A stretch of DNA of 64,000 nt from Flavobacterium sp. Leaf82 (GTDB taxonomy: Bacteria; Bacteroidota; Bacteroidia; Flavobacteriales; Flavobacteriaceae): assembly GCF_001422725.1 (NCBI RefSeq), contig NZ_LMMA01000002.1, positions 62,001 to 126,000 on the forward strand, written 5' to 3'. Shown here one piece after another: positions 1 through 9,105 of the stretch. The translations under genes were made by a program, and so were the position numbers. The notes under the pieces are model-generated. The model did no database searches. It was given only the letters and a program-made list of their open reading frames with translations, and was not told the origin of the DNA. How positions within the stretch are numbered: the stretch's first letter is position 1; each line of letters opens with the position of its first letter.

Positions 1-486
1 GCTTTACCTATTCATCCCGATGCCTTAATTCAGAAAAATTGTTTTACAACTTTATGGGAAGAGTTAAAAGAGATAGCTAACACAAAAGATCGGGTAAATT
101 ACATTTTAGAGTTTTGTAAACCTTATTTACGGGAACAAAATACTATAATATCACTTTTGTCAGACTTTAAAGAAGATAATTTAAATCCCATTAAAGCAAT
201 TGCTTCAAAAATAAATCAAAGCGAAAGAAATATTCAACTTAACCAAAAGAAGTTTTTTGGTTATACTGTTAAGGAAGTCAATCGTTATGAAAGGTTTTTA
301 AAAGCGGTTGAGGTAATTCAAAAAAATGCTGTTGGTTCTATAATTACTGATTGGATTACTGTAGTCGATCAGTGTGGTTATTATGATCAAAGTCAGTTGA
401 TACATGACTTTAAATATTATATGAATATTTCGCCAACAAAATTTCTAAAATTCCAAAATGATATCTGCAGTTCAAAAGCAGACTAA
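1..486 (+). CDS. AraC-family transcriptional regulator, C-terminal part (5' end outside window)
   Basis: The frame is open from base 1 to the TAA at 484-486, so only the C-terminal 161 residues are visible. The last ~85 residues read as an AraC/XylS double helix-turn-helix: a first helix pair around 'AIASKINQSERNIQ', then the characteristic second half 'DQCGYYDQSQLIHDFKYYM' followed by 'SPTKFLK', the family's usual DNA-binding ending. The effector domain is only partly present, so no ligand can be proposed. A TTG at 157 would give a 109-residue product, but the upstream codons read naturally as the same protein. The oxidoreductase gene starts 79 bp downstream on the same strand and may be its target, as is common for AraC regulators; that is inference. 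Confidence 0.85.
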   Translation, partial: ALPIHPDALIQKNCFTTLWEELKEIANTKDRVNYILEFCKPYLREQNTIISLLSDFKEDNLNPIKAIASKINQSERNIQLNQKKFFGYTVKEVNRYERFLKAVEVIQKNAVGSIITDWITVVDQCGYYDQSQLIHDFKYYMNISPTKFLKFQNDICSSKAD

Positions 487-565
487 TTTAGGTTTTCGTT
501 TTCTTACAATTGTACCCAAACCTTGCTTTCTAAATTTGTCATGTTCAATCTTAAAAAATAAAAAC

Positions 566-1171
566 ATGAAAAATTTAGTTATTTATGCGCATCCAAATTC
601 TGGTAGTTTAAATCATTTCTTTAAACAGACTGTAATCGAAAATCTTCAGGAATCAGGTCAGGAAATTGTTATTCGTGATTTGAACGCAATCAATTTTAAT
701 CCCGTTTTATCTCTTGAAGATATGAACGGACAAAGAATAGGAGAAGTTGCAGATGATGTTAAAACAGAACAGGATTTTATTACATGGGCTGATCGCATTA
801 TTTTTATTTACCCAATTTGGTGGACAGGTATGCCGGCAATTATGAAGGGTTATATTGATCGTGTTTTTAGTTACGGATTTGCTTATCGATACGATCAAGG
901 TGTTCAAAAAGGCTTATTAACCGGTAAGAAAACCATTATTATCAATTCGCACGGAAAATCAAATGCAGAATATGAAGCAATGGGAATGGATAAAGCTTTA
1001 ACCTTAACATCTGATACGGGAATTTTTATTTATTCAGGATTAGAAATCCAGAGACATTTTTATTTTGATAAAGCTGACAGGGCTTCTGCTGAAGATATTT
1101 TGAAATGGAAATATGAATTAATCTCGATTTTAAAAGAAAATGAAAAGATTACTAAAACCCTAGAATTCTAG
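566..1171 (+). CDS. NAD(P)H-dependent oxidoreductase (quinone reductase / flavodoxin_2 family)
   Basis: A 201-residue flavodoxin-fold FMN/FAD enzyme of the DT-diaphorase/MdaB/KefF type, expected to reduce quinones or related electrophiles with NAD(P)H in the cytoplasm. Visible marks: the N-terminal nucleotide-binding start '[17 protein letters not shown]', the central '[21 protein letters not shown]' core broken here as [21 protein letters not shown], and the later '[12 protein letters not shown]' segment. The frame extends upstream to 458, but the family begins at [10 protein letters not shown], so the ATG at 566 is chosen. It follows an AraC regulator and converges with rnhB; the last twelve bases of both genes are one shared palindrome (1160-1171). 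The exact substrate is not determinable. Confidence 0.85.
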   Translation: MKNLVIYAHPNSGSLNHFFKQTVIENLQESGQEIVIRDLNAINFNPVLSLEDMNGQRIGEVADDVKTEQDFITWADRIIFIYPIWWTGMPAIMKGYIDRVFSYGFAYRYDQGVQKGLLTGKKTIIINSHGKSNAEYEAMGMDKALTLTSDTGIFIYSGLEIQRHFYFDKADRASAEDILKWKYELISILKENEKITKTLEF

Positions 1172-1819
1172 AGAAAGTTGTTCAGGCAAGAGTCTGAAAC
1201 TCATTCGGTGGTATTTTGTAGTTCCATATTTTCTAATAGCTTCCCGATGTTCTTTGGTAGGATATCCTTTATTCTGTTTCCAATTGTACATCGGGAATTC
1301 TTCATGAATTTGATCCATATATTCATCTCGATATGTTTTTGCCAAAACAGAAGCTGCAGCAATACTTAAAAATTTTGCATCTCCTTTTATAATGCTTTGA
1401 TTGGGAATAGATTTTAATAATTCTATTTCAGTTAAAGAGAATTGCTTTCCAAAGCTATTTTTCAAGCCTAATTTTGCATTCAGGGAACGATTTCCGTCTA
1501 CAATAATAAATTCAGGAACCTGATTTAATTTTAAAATGCATTCCTGCATTCCTTTCATTGATGCGTTAAGTATGTTTATTTCGTCTATTTCGTCTGGTAA
1601 TAAATGTGTAACTGCAAAGCAAACAGCGTGTTGTTCTATAATTGGTTTTAATAATACTCTGGTTTTTTCAGACAATTGTTTACTGTCATTTAAAATCTGA
1701 TTTTCAAAATCTGCAGGTAAAATTACAGCTGCTGCTGTTACTGGTCCGGCGAGACAACCACGTCCAGCCTCATCGGTTCCGGTTTCCATAACAAATCCGG
1801 AAAAATTTTTTGCAAGCAT
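1160..1819 (-). CDS. rnhB: Ribonuclease HII
   Basis: RNase HII removes ribonucleotides and RNA primers from RNA/DNA hybrids. The 219-residue length is normal. The active-site acidic pair sits in '[15 protein letters not shown]' (D16, E17), with the later family motif '[17 protein letters not shown]' that supplies another catalytic Asp, and '[13 protein letters not shown]' near the C-terminus. The start at 1819 gives MLAKNFSGF; an internal ATG at 1789 would begin just before the catalytic motif and leave it very close to the N-terminus. The gene is convergent with the oxidoreductase and shares its stop region. No companion gene lies upstream on this strand, so it appears to be monocistronic. 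Confidence 0.95.
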   Translation of the reverse strand: MLAKNFSGFVMETGTDEAGRGCLAGPVTAAAVILPADFENQILNDSKQLSEKTRVLLKPIIEQHAVCFAVTHLLPDEIDEINILNASMKGMQECILKLNQVPEFIIVDGNRSLNAKLGLKNSFGKQFSLTEIELLKSIPNQSIIKGDAKFLSIAAASVLAKTYRDEYMDQIHEEFPMYNWKQNKGYPTKEHREAIRKYGTTKYHRMSFRLLPEQLSLEF

Positions 1820-2144
1820 TTTCTCTTTATTTCTTTTAATTCACAAATATTACAAAATTTCTAAAACAAATTTCTATATTTTTTTAAACAAAAAACTTGT
1901 AATTGTCAAAAGTTTAAAAAAGCTATCTATTTTAATGATGTTGATAAAAGAGATTGTAGTTTTTTATGAGGTTGATGGATTTGTTGTCGAAGTTGTTAAA
2001 AAAATGTTAAGTATGTAATTAACATAGATTTTTAATTATTCTAAATTATAAGGAATATTGCTACTAAAAATGATGAAAATTCTATGTTTTAAGATGGATA
2101 TTAAAGGATGTTTAATATTTTGAATTAAAATTAAGTTAAAATGA

Positions 2145-2176
2145 TTTGTTATTTTAAGAAATAATTAAGATGTTTG
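2145..2176 (+). promoter_or_regulatory. Predicted promoter of the susC/susD pair
   Basis: TTTG at 2145-2148 and GATGTTTG at 2169-2176, separated by 20 bp, resemble the Bacteroidota -33 (TTTG) and -7 (TAnnTTTG) elements with one deviation in the -7 box. Transcription would begin near 2183, about 20 nt before the susC ATG. The rest of the 384-bp gap (1820-2203) is AT-rich and shows no gene. Confidence 0.45.
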
Positions 2177-2203
2177 CCCCATACTAATTCAAAATAAATT
2201 AAA

Positions 2204-5200
2204 ATGAAATTAAAATTACAATGGATTTGTACGCTATTAGTAGCGTTGTCTATGCAGTTTTCTTTCGCTCAGGAGAGAACTGTAACTGGAAAGGTATCTG
2301 ATAAAACAGGTGTCATTCCAGGAGTAAATGTTGCTGTTAAAGGATCAAAGGCAAATACTCAAACAGATTTTGACGGAAGTTATTCTGTAAAAGCAAAAAC
2401 AGGAGATGTGTTAGTATTTTCATATGTAGGTATGAATAACAAACAAGTTACTGTTGGTACATCAAACACAGTAAATGTCGAATTAGAGTCTGAGGCTCAA
2501 TTAATGAATGAGGTTGTTGTTGTTGGGTACGGTGTACAAAAAAGAAAGGAAGTAACCGGTTCCATTTCTAAAATTGCCGGAAAAGACATTGCTAACTTGG
2601 TAACTCCAAGTTTCGAGGGTGTTTTAGCCGGTAGAGCAACAGGAGTTCAGGTATTAACTAATACAGGTCTTCTTGGAGCTGCTCCAAAAATCAGAATTAG
2701 AGGTATTGGATCTATTTCAGGAAGTACAGAGCCTTTAATTGTTGTAGATGGTATTCCTATTTATTCAGGTGATATTGGTGGTGTGTCAGCTACAAATGGT
2801 TTGGCAGATATCAATCCAGAAGATATTGAGTCTTTTGATGTTTTGAAAGATGGTGCTGCAACGGCTATTTATGGTTCTAGAGCTGCAAACGGAGTTATTT
2901 TGATTACTACTAAAAGTGGAAAAAAAGGTACTTTAAAAGTTTCTTACTCAAGTGTTTTTGGTGTTGCTAGTGCAGCTAAAAAATACGATTTGTTACAAAC
3001 TCCTGATTTCTTGGTTATCTCTAACGAAAAGAGAACAAATGCAGGACAAACACCTTGGGCAGTTGGTAATACTTATAATACAGACTGGCAAAGTGCTGTT
3101 TTAAGAAATGCTCCTCAAACTACTCATAATCTTAATTTTAGTGGAGGTTCTGATAAAACAAAATACTATTTATCTTTAGGTATTACAGATTTAGATGGTA
3201 TCAATTTGGCTAATAATATGAAAAAATATTCTGTTAGAGCTAATATCGATCAGGATGTCAACAGATGGTTAAGCTTTGGTACAAATTTAAATGTAAACAG
3301 AACAGAGTATAATGGATTGAATAGTAGTGCTAGTGGTTTATCTGGTAATATTTTTAATACCATCAGACAGTTACCAAACACGCCAATTTATGATGCTCTT
3401 GACCCAACAGGATATAATCTTGCACCAGGTAATGCGGCTGTTGGCCAATGGGATAACTTAGCTGCTGTAGGAGATGCTATTACAAATATTGTATATGTTC
3501 TTGATCATAATAAATATAAATCTACAACAACTAGAATTATCGCTAGTGTATTTGCAAATGCAAAGATTACTTCTGACTTAAGTTATAAATTACAAGTAAG
3601 TGCAGATAACGCTTCAACTGATGGTTACCAATACTGGAATCCTATTCATGGAGACGGACGTTCATTTAATGGATATGTTTACCAAGAGAATAGAAATCTT
3701 TTAAGATGGAACTGGCAAAATATTTTGAATTACAAACATACTTTTGCTGAAGATCATAATCTTGGTTTAACAGGTGTTGCTGAGTATCAAAAATCACAAG
3801 ATAAAACATTATGGGGTCAGGGAAGTGATATCATCAGTGATTTCTTTGATAAGAATTTAGTAAGTAATAGTTTTAATACTAAAGATACTGGTGGTGGTAT
3901 TTTAGAAAAAGGAATTATATCATATTTAGGTCGTGCAACATACAACTATAAAGAGAAATATTTTATTCAGGGATCTCTTAGACGTGACGGAATTTCTCAG
4001 TTTGAATCAGATGTTAGATACCATAACTTTCCTGGAGTTTCTGCAGGTTGGACAGTTTCTAAAGAAGGATTCATGGAAGGAATTAGCGGTACAGTATCTG
4101 ATTTAAAATTCAGAGGTTCTTATTCTGAAGTTGGTAACGTTGATGTTTTAAATAGTGCATCTTACCCTTCTAAAGATCTTACAGTTGGTTCTCCATATGC
4201 TAGTTCTAATGGTATTGGTTACTATCAATTTGGTAATCCTTTATTACAATGGGAAACTTCTACTAAAATTGATTATGGTGTAGATTTAGGTTTGTTCAAC
4301 AACCGTTTGACTTTAGCATTTGATTATTATAAAAATGATATTGATAATTTAGTTTTGGCAGCGCCAACTCCTCCTTCTATCGGTATTCCAAATAATACAA
4401 TCAATCAAAACGTTGGTAAAATGTACAATCAGGGTTATGAGTTTGCTGCTAGTTTTAAAGCAATTAACAATGCAAACTTTTCTTGGGATGTTTCTTCTAA
4501 CGTAACACTTACTAAAAATAAAGTTACTGCTTTATATGGTGGTCAACCAATCGTAGGTGGTTCATCTACAGATACAAATATTGCACCTAACATTATTATC
4601 AAAGAAGGAGAATCAATTAACTCTTTATATGGATATAGATATTGGGGTGTTAACAAAACAAATGGTAACCCGGTTTATTACAAAGCTGATGGTAGTTTAG
4701 TACAAGGAAATCTTAATACAACAACTTATGCTGTTTATGACCCTGCTAATCCTGCTAACGTAGCTACAGCAGCATCTTTAGGAACTGCTGATAAAACTAT
4801 TTTAGGAAATACATTACCTACATACTACGGATCATTTACATCTACAATGAAATACAAAAATCTTGATTTTGGTTTCATGTTTAGATTTAGTGGAGGAAAC
4901 AAAATTTTTAACTCTACAAGAAGAGAGTTAATGAACCAAAACTTTAACAACAACGGAACAGAGATTTTAGGAAGATGGCAAAGTGTTGATAATCCTGGAG
5001 ACGGATGGACACCAAGATTATATGCAAGTTCAAATACATTTACGAACCTTTCAGGAAGTGCAACTACTCGTTTTGTTGAGAAAGGTGATTTTATCTCTCT
5101 TGATAATATTAGTATCGGTTACACATTGCCAAAAATGTTAATGGATAAAATTGGTGTTGATACTTTTAGACTTTTTGTTCAGGGACAAAATATCTGGTTG

Positions 5201-5308
5201 ATTTCAAACTACAAAGGTATAAACCCTGAAATGGAAACATCTGGAGTAGATGTTAATGGTACACCACGTGCTAAAGTGATATCAGTTGGATTAAATGTAA
5301 GTTTATAA
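2204..5308 (+). CDS. SusC/RagA-family TonB-linked outer membrane transporter
   Basis: A 1034-residue outer-membrane, TonB-dependent channel that imports an oligomeric nutrient delivered by its SusD-like lid. In order: signal peptide (residues 1-22, ending before QERTV), a carboxypeptidase-regulatory-like beta domain (about 24-105, 'GVIPGVNVAVKGSKANTQTD'), the TonB-box-like 'EVVVVGYGVQKRKEVTG', the plug ('IRIRGIGSISGSTEPLIVVD', 'LKDGAATAIYGSRAANGVI') and a long beta barrel ending in 'VISVGLNVSL'. The susD partner starts 9 bp after the stop. No glycoside hydrolase, sulfatase, peptidase or sigma/anti-sigma pair sits beside it in the window, so the substrate cannot be named. Codon use is like its neighbours. 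Confidence 0.96.
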   Translation: MKLKLQWICTLLVALSMQFSFAQERTVTGKVSDKTGVIPGVNVAVKGSKANTQTDFDGSYSVKAKTGDVLVFSYVGMNNKQVTVGTSNTVNVELESEAQLMNEVVVVGYGVQKRKEVTGSISKIAGKDIANLVTPSFEGVLAGRATGVQVLTNTGLLGAAPKIRIRGIGSISGSTEPLIVVDGIPIYSGDIGGVSATNGLADINPEDIESFDVLKDGAATAIYGSRAANGVILITTKSGKKGTLKVSYSSVFGVASAAKKYDLLQTPDFLVISNEKRTNAGQTPWAVGNTYNTDWQSAVLRNAPQTTHNLNFSGGSDKTKYYLSLGITDLDGINLANNMKKYSVRANIDQDVNRWLSFGTNLNVNRTEYNGLNSSASGLSGNIFNTIRQLPNTPIYDALDPTGYNLAPGNAAVGQWDNLAAVGDAITNIVYVLDHNKYKSTTTRIIASVFANAKITSDLSYKLQVSADNASTDGYQYWNPIHGDGRSFNGYVYQENRNLLRWNWQNILNYKHTFAEDHNLGLTGVAEYQKSQDKTLWGQGSDIISDFFDKNLVSNSFNTKDTGGGILEKGIISYLGRATYNYKEKYFIQGSLRRDGISQFESDVRYHNFPGVSAGWTVSKEGFMEGISGTVSDLKFRGSYSEVGNVDVLNSASYPSKDLTVGSPYASSNGIGYYQFGNPLLQWETSTKIDYGVDLGLFNNRLTLAFDYYKNDIDNLVLAAPTPPSIGIPNNTINQNVGKMYNQGYEFAASFKAINNANFSWDVSSNVTLTKNKVTALYGGQPIVGGSSTDTNIAPNIIIKEGESINSLYGYRYWGVNKTNGNPVYYKADGSLVQGNLNTTTYAVYDPANPANVATAASLGTADKTILGNTLPTYYGSFTSTMKYKNLDFGFMFRFSGGNKIFNSTRRELMNQNFNNNGTEILGRWQSVDNPGDGWTPRLYASSNTFTNLSGSATTRFVEKGDFISLDNISIGYTLPKMLMDKIGVDTFRLFVQGQNIWLISNYKGINPEMETSGVDVNGTPRAKVISVGLNVSL

Positions 5309-5317
5309 TAAAAACAT

Positions 5318-6904
5318 ATGAAAAATATAATAAAAACAATTCTACTTTCTGTAGTTGTACTCGGGATGAGCTCATGTACAGAAGAAAAAATATTGGATTT
5401 AAAACCAGTAAACAATATTCTAAGTCCGGATGCTTTTACAACACCTACTTTGATTTCTACCTATATGAATGGTGTTTATAATGCTGCAGCTATTGGACAA
5501 TATAATGCTGCACCAACAAGCCCTAATGGTGGTAGAGGTTATGTTTGGGGAGCTGCGTTTGTAGAACAAGGTGAAGCAAGAGGAGAAGATGTTGTAAATA
5601 TGCAAACTTTTTACGAGTTAACATACAGAGGAACTTATGATCCAACAACTGCTAATAATGTTTACTATTGGGTTGATGGTTACAGATTAATCAACAGATG
5701 TAATATCATGATCGAAGGAACAACAGATGCTGTTGCTAAGGGGATTATTACTCAGGCTGTAGGAAATGATTACATTGGACAATGTAAGTTTTTAAGAGCG
5801 ATCACCCATTTAGAATTACTTACTTATTTTGCAAAACCATATTTTTTCACCCCTGGTGCTACTCATCCTGGTATTCCTTACAGAGAAGTTGGGGTTAATA
5901 CAAGTGAAGAAATTGCAACAGAAGCAGCAAAACCAAGAAATACAGTTGCTGAAGTTTATGCAAAAGTTTTGGCAGATTTAAATGATGCAGAAACTTTAAT
6001 CACAACTGGTAACTCAGCTACTTTTTCATCAAGAGTTATAGGTAGAGCTTCTAAGTGGGCTGCAATTGCTTTCAAGACAAGACTTTATCTTCAAAAGAGA
6101 GACTGGGCAAATGTAATAGTTGAAGGGAATAAATTAACTGCAGCTTTTGCAATTACTGCTGATCCCTATGCTCCGTTTCAAAATACTACAGGTACTGCGC
6201 CTAGTAACTCAGAGTCTATTTTTTCTATTCAACACTCTGCTATATCTAATCCTGGTTCAAATGCTGCGTTGGCTAGTATATTGAAAGACAGGGCTTTAGT
6301 TTGTGTTAGTCCAATTCTTTGGAGAGATTCAAAATGGTTGGCGGATGATAAACGAAGAGAAAATGGAAAGTTTATCTTTACTGCTACTAATACAGGGATT
6401 AAATATTCTAATAAATATACAGACGTTACGAACAGAACTGATGCTGCACCGGTTATCAGATATGCTGAAGTAGTATTGAATATGGCTGAAGCTCAGGCTC
6501 GTTTGTCTAATCCAACAGCTGCTTTGACTTTGTTAAACTCTGTGAGAAACAGATCTTTGGCTATTCCGGCTACTCAAGCTTACACTGCTGCTTCTTTTAC
6601 TTCAGATGCTACTTTGGTTGAGGCTATTCTTAAAGAAAGAAGAATTGAGTTTTTACAAGAAGGACGTAGATGGACAGATATTCATAGATTACAAGGTGAT
6701 CCAATAGCATTAGTTGCTACTAATGGAGTTCCTGCAAAATTTGCTAATGGTGCACCTGCTGCTGCTGCATATGTACTAGGAAATAGTTTTGTTGTAACTA
6801 CTCCTATTGCTGCCATACCTTATACTAGCTTTAAGTTCTTATGGCCAATACCACAAATCGAATTGAACACTAATCCAGGTTTAGGACAAAATCCAGACTG
6901 GTAG
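5318..6904 (+). CDS. RagB/SusD-family nutrient-binding outer membrane lipoprotein
   Basis: The surface lipoprotein that caps the adjacent SusC channel and captures its substrate. The 528-residue product has a lipoprotein signal with the acylated Cys at residue 20 ('LGMSSC'), helical TPR-like segments, and the usual late SusD signature 'ILKERRIEFLQEGRRWTDIHR' (read as ILKERRIEFLQ-EGRRWTDIHR) followed by 'FLWPIPQIELNTNPGLGQNPDW', the common SusD ending. It is co-transcribed with susC (9-bp spacing) and followed by a strong terminator, so the two genes form a complete two-gene unit. The ligand is unknown; sequence alone does not separate glycan from peptide use. Confidence 0.96.
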   Translation: MKNIIKTILLSVVVLGMSSCTEEKILDLKPVNNILSPDAFTTPTLISTYMNGVYNAAAIGQYNAAPTSPNGGRGYVWGAAFVEQGEARGEDVVNMQTFYELTYRGTYDPTTANNVYYWVDGYRLINRCNIMIEGTTDAVAKGIITQAVGNDYIGQCKFLRAITHLELLTYFAKPYFFTPGATHPGIPYREVGVNTSEEIATEAAKPRNTVAEVYAKVLADLNDAETLITTGNSATFSSRVIGRASKWAAIAFKTRLYLQKRDWANVIVEGNKLTAAFAITADPYAPFQNTTGTAPSNSESIFSIQHSAISNPGSNAALASILKDRALVCVSPILWRDSKWLADDKRRENGKFIFTATNTGIKYSNKYTDVTNRTDAAPVIRYAEVVLNMAEAQARLSNPTAALTLLNSVRNRSLAIPATQAYTAASFTSDATLVEAILKERRIEFLQEGRRWTDIHRLQGDPIALVATNGVPAKFANGAPAAAAYVLGNSFVVTTPIAAIPYTSFKFLWPIPQIELNTNPGLGQNPDW

Positions 6905-6937
6905 GATAAAGATAAATATTTTGATTTTTTTTGAAAG

Positions 6938-6968
6938 CCCTCAACCACTTTTCTGGTTGGGGGTTTTT
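6938..6968 (+). terminator. Intrinsic terminator of the susCD operon
   Basis: A 10-bp stem, CCCTCAACCA with TGGTTGGGGG (one G-U pair), encloses a short loop and is followed by TTTTT. Confidence 0.85.
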
Positions 6969-7010
6969 GCTTGAATAAAATTGTTTTGAAAAACCTCTCA
7001 ATAACAATGA

Positions 7011-7045
7011 TTTGTTTTTTTATACGTTTTTATCTTTTACCTTTG
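7011..7045 (+). promoter_or_regulatory. Predicted promoter of the putative porin gene
   Basis: TTTG at 7011-7014 and a perfect TACCTTTG (TAnnTTTG) at 7038-7045, 23 bp apart, lie about 43 bp upstream of the ATG at 7088. Confidence 0.6.
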
Positions 7046-7087
7046 CTTGACAAATTTTATCGAAATAATTACATATAAAGCCATCAA

Positions 7088-9058
7088 ATGAGAATATTCG
7101 TTTTTCTATATCTATTAGTTGTACCAACTTTATTGTTTTCTCAGGAAAAAACTACTTCTAAAAATAGTTTAGATATGAATACTAAATATTCAAGTATAAC
7201 AGATACTGTAAAAAAGAAAAAAGATAAAATTGCAACAATAGATCAATATCAGATTATTACTCTGGAACATGATACCACTTATGTGGATACATCGTTAACA
7301 TTAAAAAGTGCTTACAAACAAAATCACCTTCGAAAAGATGATTTTGGACTTTTGTCTTTTTCGAATATTGGGCAAACCTTTAATACGCTGCAATACAGTT
7401 TAACAAATTTTTCTCCGTATCCCGAAATTGGTTTTAGTGGTAAACATTTTAATTATTTAGAGGCAGATCAAATCAACTATTATTCAGTAGCGACTCCGTT
7501 AACAGAATTATTTTTTAATACAACAATAAACAAAGGTCAAAACGTAGATTCATTTATTACACTAAATACGTCTAAAAACCTTAATTTTTCTATTGCTTAT
7601 AAAGGATTACGTTCAGAGGGAGATTATATCAATCAATTGGTTAGTGCAGGAAATTTTAGGTTTACAACAAGTTATGCTACCACAGATAGAAGATATGCCA
7701 TAAATGGGCATTATACGTATCAGGATATTTCTAATGAAGAAAATGGAGGTATAACAACGCCATCAGACTTTGAAAGTGATAATAAAGATTATAAAAATCG
7801 CCAGAGATTACAAGTTTACCTTACAGATGCAAAGTCATTTTTAAAAGGAAAACGTTTGTTTTTTGATCACGCTTTTAGAATAAATCCAACAGATGGAAGC
7901 AATAATTTATATGTAACACATGTATTTAATTACGAGAATAAATTTTTCGAATACAATCAGGCAACCGTTCTTTCAACAGTTGGTACAACGCCGGTACAGC
8001 GCTTTGGAGAATCATATGTTACAAATGGTATAAATGATCAGACCCATTATGAAAGACTATATAATAAGGTAGGAGTTGCCTATGAAAATTCTCTTTTAGG
8101 AAAATTTAATTTTTTTGTAGACGATTACAGGTCTAATTATGAGTATGGAAGAATCATTGTAAAAGATAGTGGAAACACCGTTATTCCTGATAATTTATTT
8201 CTTCAGATCAATAATGTAGGCGGACAATACGAATATCAAAAAAACAAATGGAATGGACGTTTTTTATATTCAAGATCAATTACAAATCAGTCGCTATCTA
8301 ACTTAGATGCTAAATTAAAATATGATTGGAACGAGAAGATTCAATTTGACTTTAGATATCGTAACATTAACAAATTACCTAATAATAACTACAACTTATA
8401 TCAAAGTAGTTATGTAGAATATAACTGGTCTAATAATTTTAAAAACGAAAAGATCAATTCTCTAAGTGCGAGTGTTTATACGCCTTGGTTAAATGGAGAA
8501 GTTCAATATACGGTACTAAAAGATCATTTGTATTTTGCTGATGTTTCATCGCCGGCACAAATTGCTGCTAATACACAAATTATAAATCCTGCTCAGTATG
8601 GAAATGCTATTAATTATTTAGAAATAAAAGCAAGTAGAGAATTTAAATTTGGTCGTTTTGCATTAGATAATACATTATTGTATCAAAAAGTAGATCAGTC
8701 AGATTTGATTTTAAATGTACCGGATTTTGTAACAAGAAATACATTTTATTACTCAGGTTATTTCTTTAAGAAAGCATTATTTATGCAAACCGGAGTCGTA
8801 TTTAATTATTTTACAAAATATTACGGAAATGATTACAATCCGGTAGTGGGAGAGTTTTTTGTTCAAAAAAATAAAGAAATTGGTGGTTATCCATTATTTG
8901 ATCTTTTTGTAAATGCCAGAATTCGTCAAACGCGATTTTATTTAAAAGCAGAACATATCAATGCACTTTTTTCTAAAAGTGACTATTATGCAGCGCCTAA
9001 TAATCCTTATCGTGATTTCGTTATCCGATTTGGTTTAGTTTGGAATTTCTTCCAATAA
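7088..9058 (+). CDS. Putative porin (Porin_10-like outer membrane beta-barrel protein)
   Basis: A 656-residue secreted protein with an N-terminal signal peptide ('MRIFVFLYLLVVPTLLFSQE', cleavage after FSQ) and a long barrel of alternating aromatic strands, ending in an aromatic C-terminus 'FGLVWNFFQ' typical of outer-membrane barrels. The segment 'FGLLSFSNIGQTFNTLQYS' followed by the 'FNYLEADQINYYSVATPLTE' stretch is characteristic of the Bacteroidota family annotated as putative porin. It probably forms a general diffusion or poorly characterised channel; no substrate is known. It has its own promoter and stands between the susCD terminator and the cbs-like gene, 47 bp apart. Confidence 0.85.
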   Translation: MRIFVFLYLLVVPTLLFSQEKTTSKNSLDMNTKYSSITDTVKKKKDKIATIDQYQIITLEHDTTYVDTSLTLKSAYKQNHLRKDDFGLLSFSNIGQTFNTLQYSLTNFSPYPEIGFSGKHFNYLEADQINYYSVATPLTELFFNTTINKGQNVDSFITLNTSKNLNFSIAYKGLRSEGDYINQLVSAGNFRFTTSYATTDRRYAINGHYTYQDISNEENGGITTPSDFESDNKDYKNRQRLQVYLTDAKSFLKGKRLFFDHAFRINPTDGSNNLYVTHVFNYENKFFEYNQATVLSTVGTTPVQRFGESYVTNGINDQTHYERLYNKVGVAYENSLLGKFNFFVDDYRSNYEYGRIIVKDSGNTVIPDNLFLQINNVGGQYEYQKNKWNGRFLYSRSITNQSLSNLDAKLKYDWNEKIQFDFRYRNINKLPNNNYNLYQSSYVEYNWSNNFKNEKINSLSASVYTPWLNGEVQYTVLKDHLYFADVSSPAQIAANTQIINPAQYGNAINYLEIKASREFKFGRFALDNTLLYQKVDQSDLILNVPDFVTRNTFYYSGYFFKKALFMQTGVVFNYFTKYYGNDYNPVVGEFFVQKNKEIGGYPLFDLFVNARIRQTRFYLKAEHINALFSKSDYYAAPNNPYRDFVIRFGLVWNFFQ

Positions 9059-9105
9059 AACCAGGCCATTATTATATTAAAAACCAAACATTAAATTAAA
9101 TAGAA

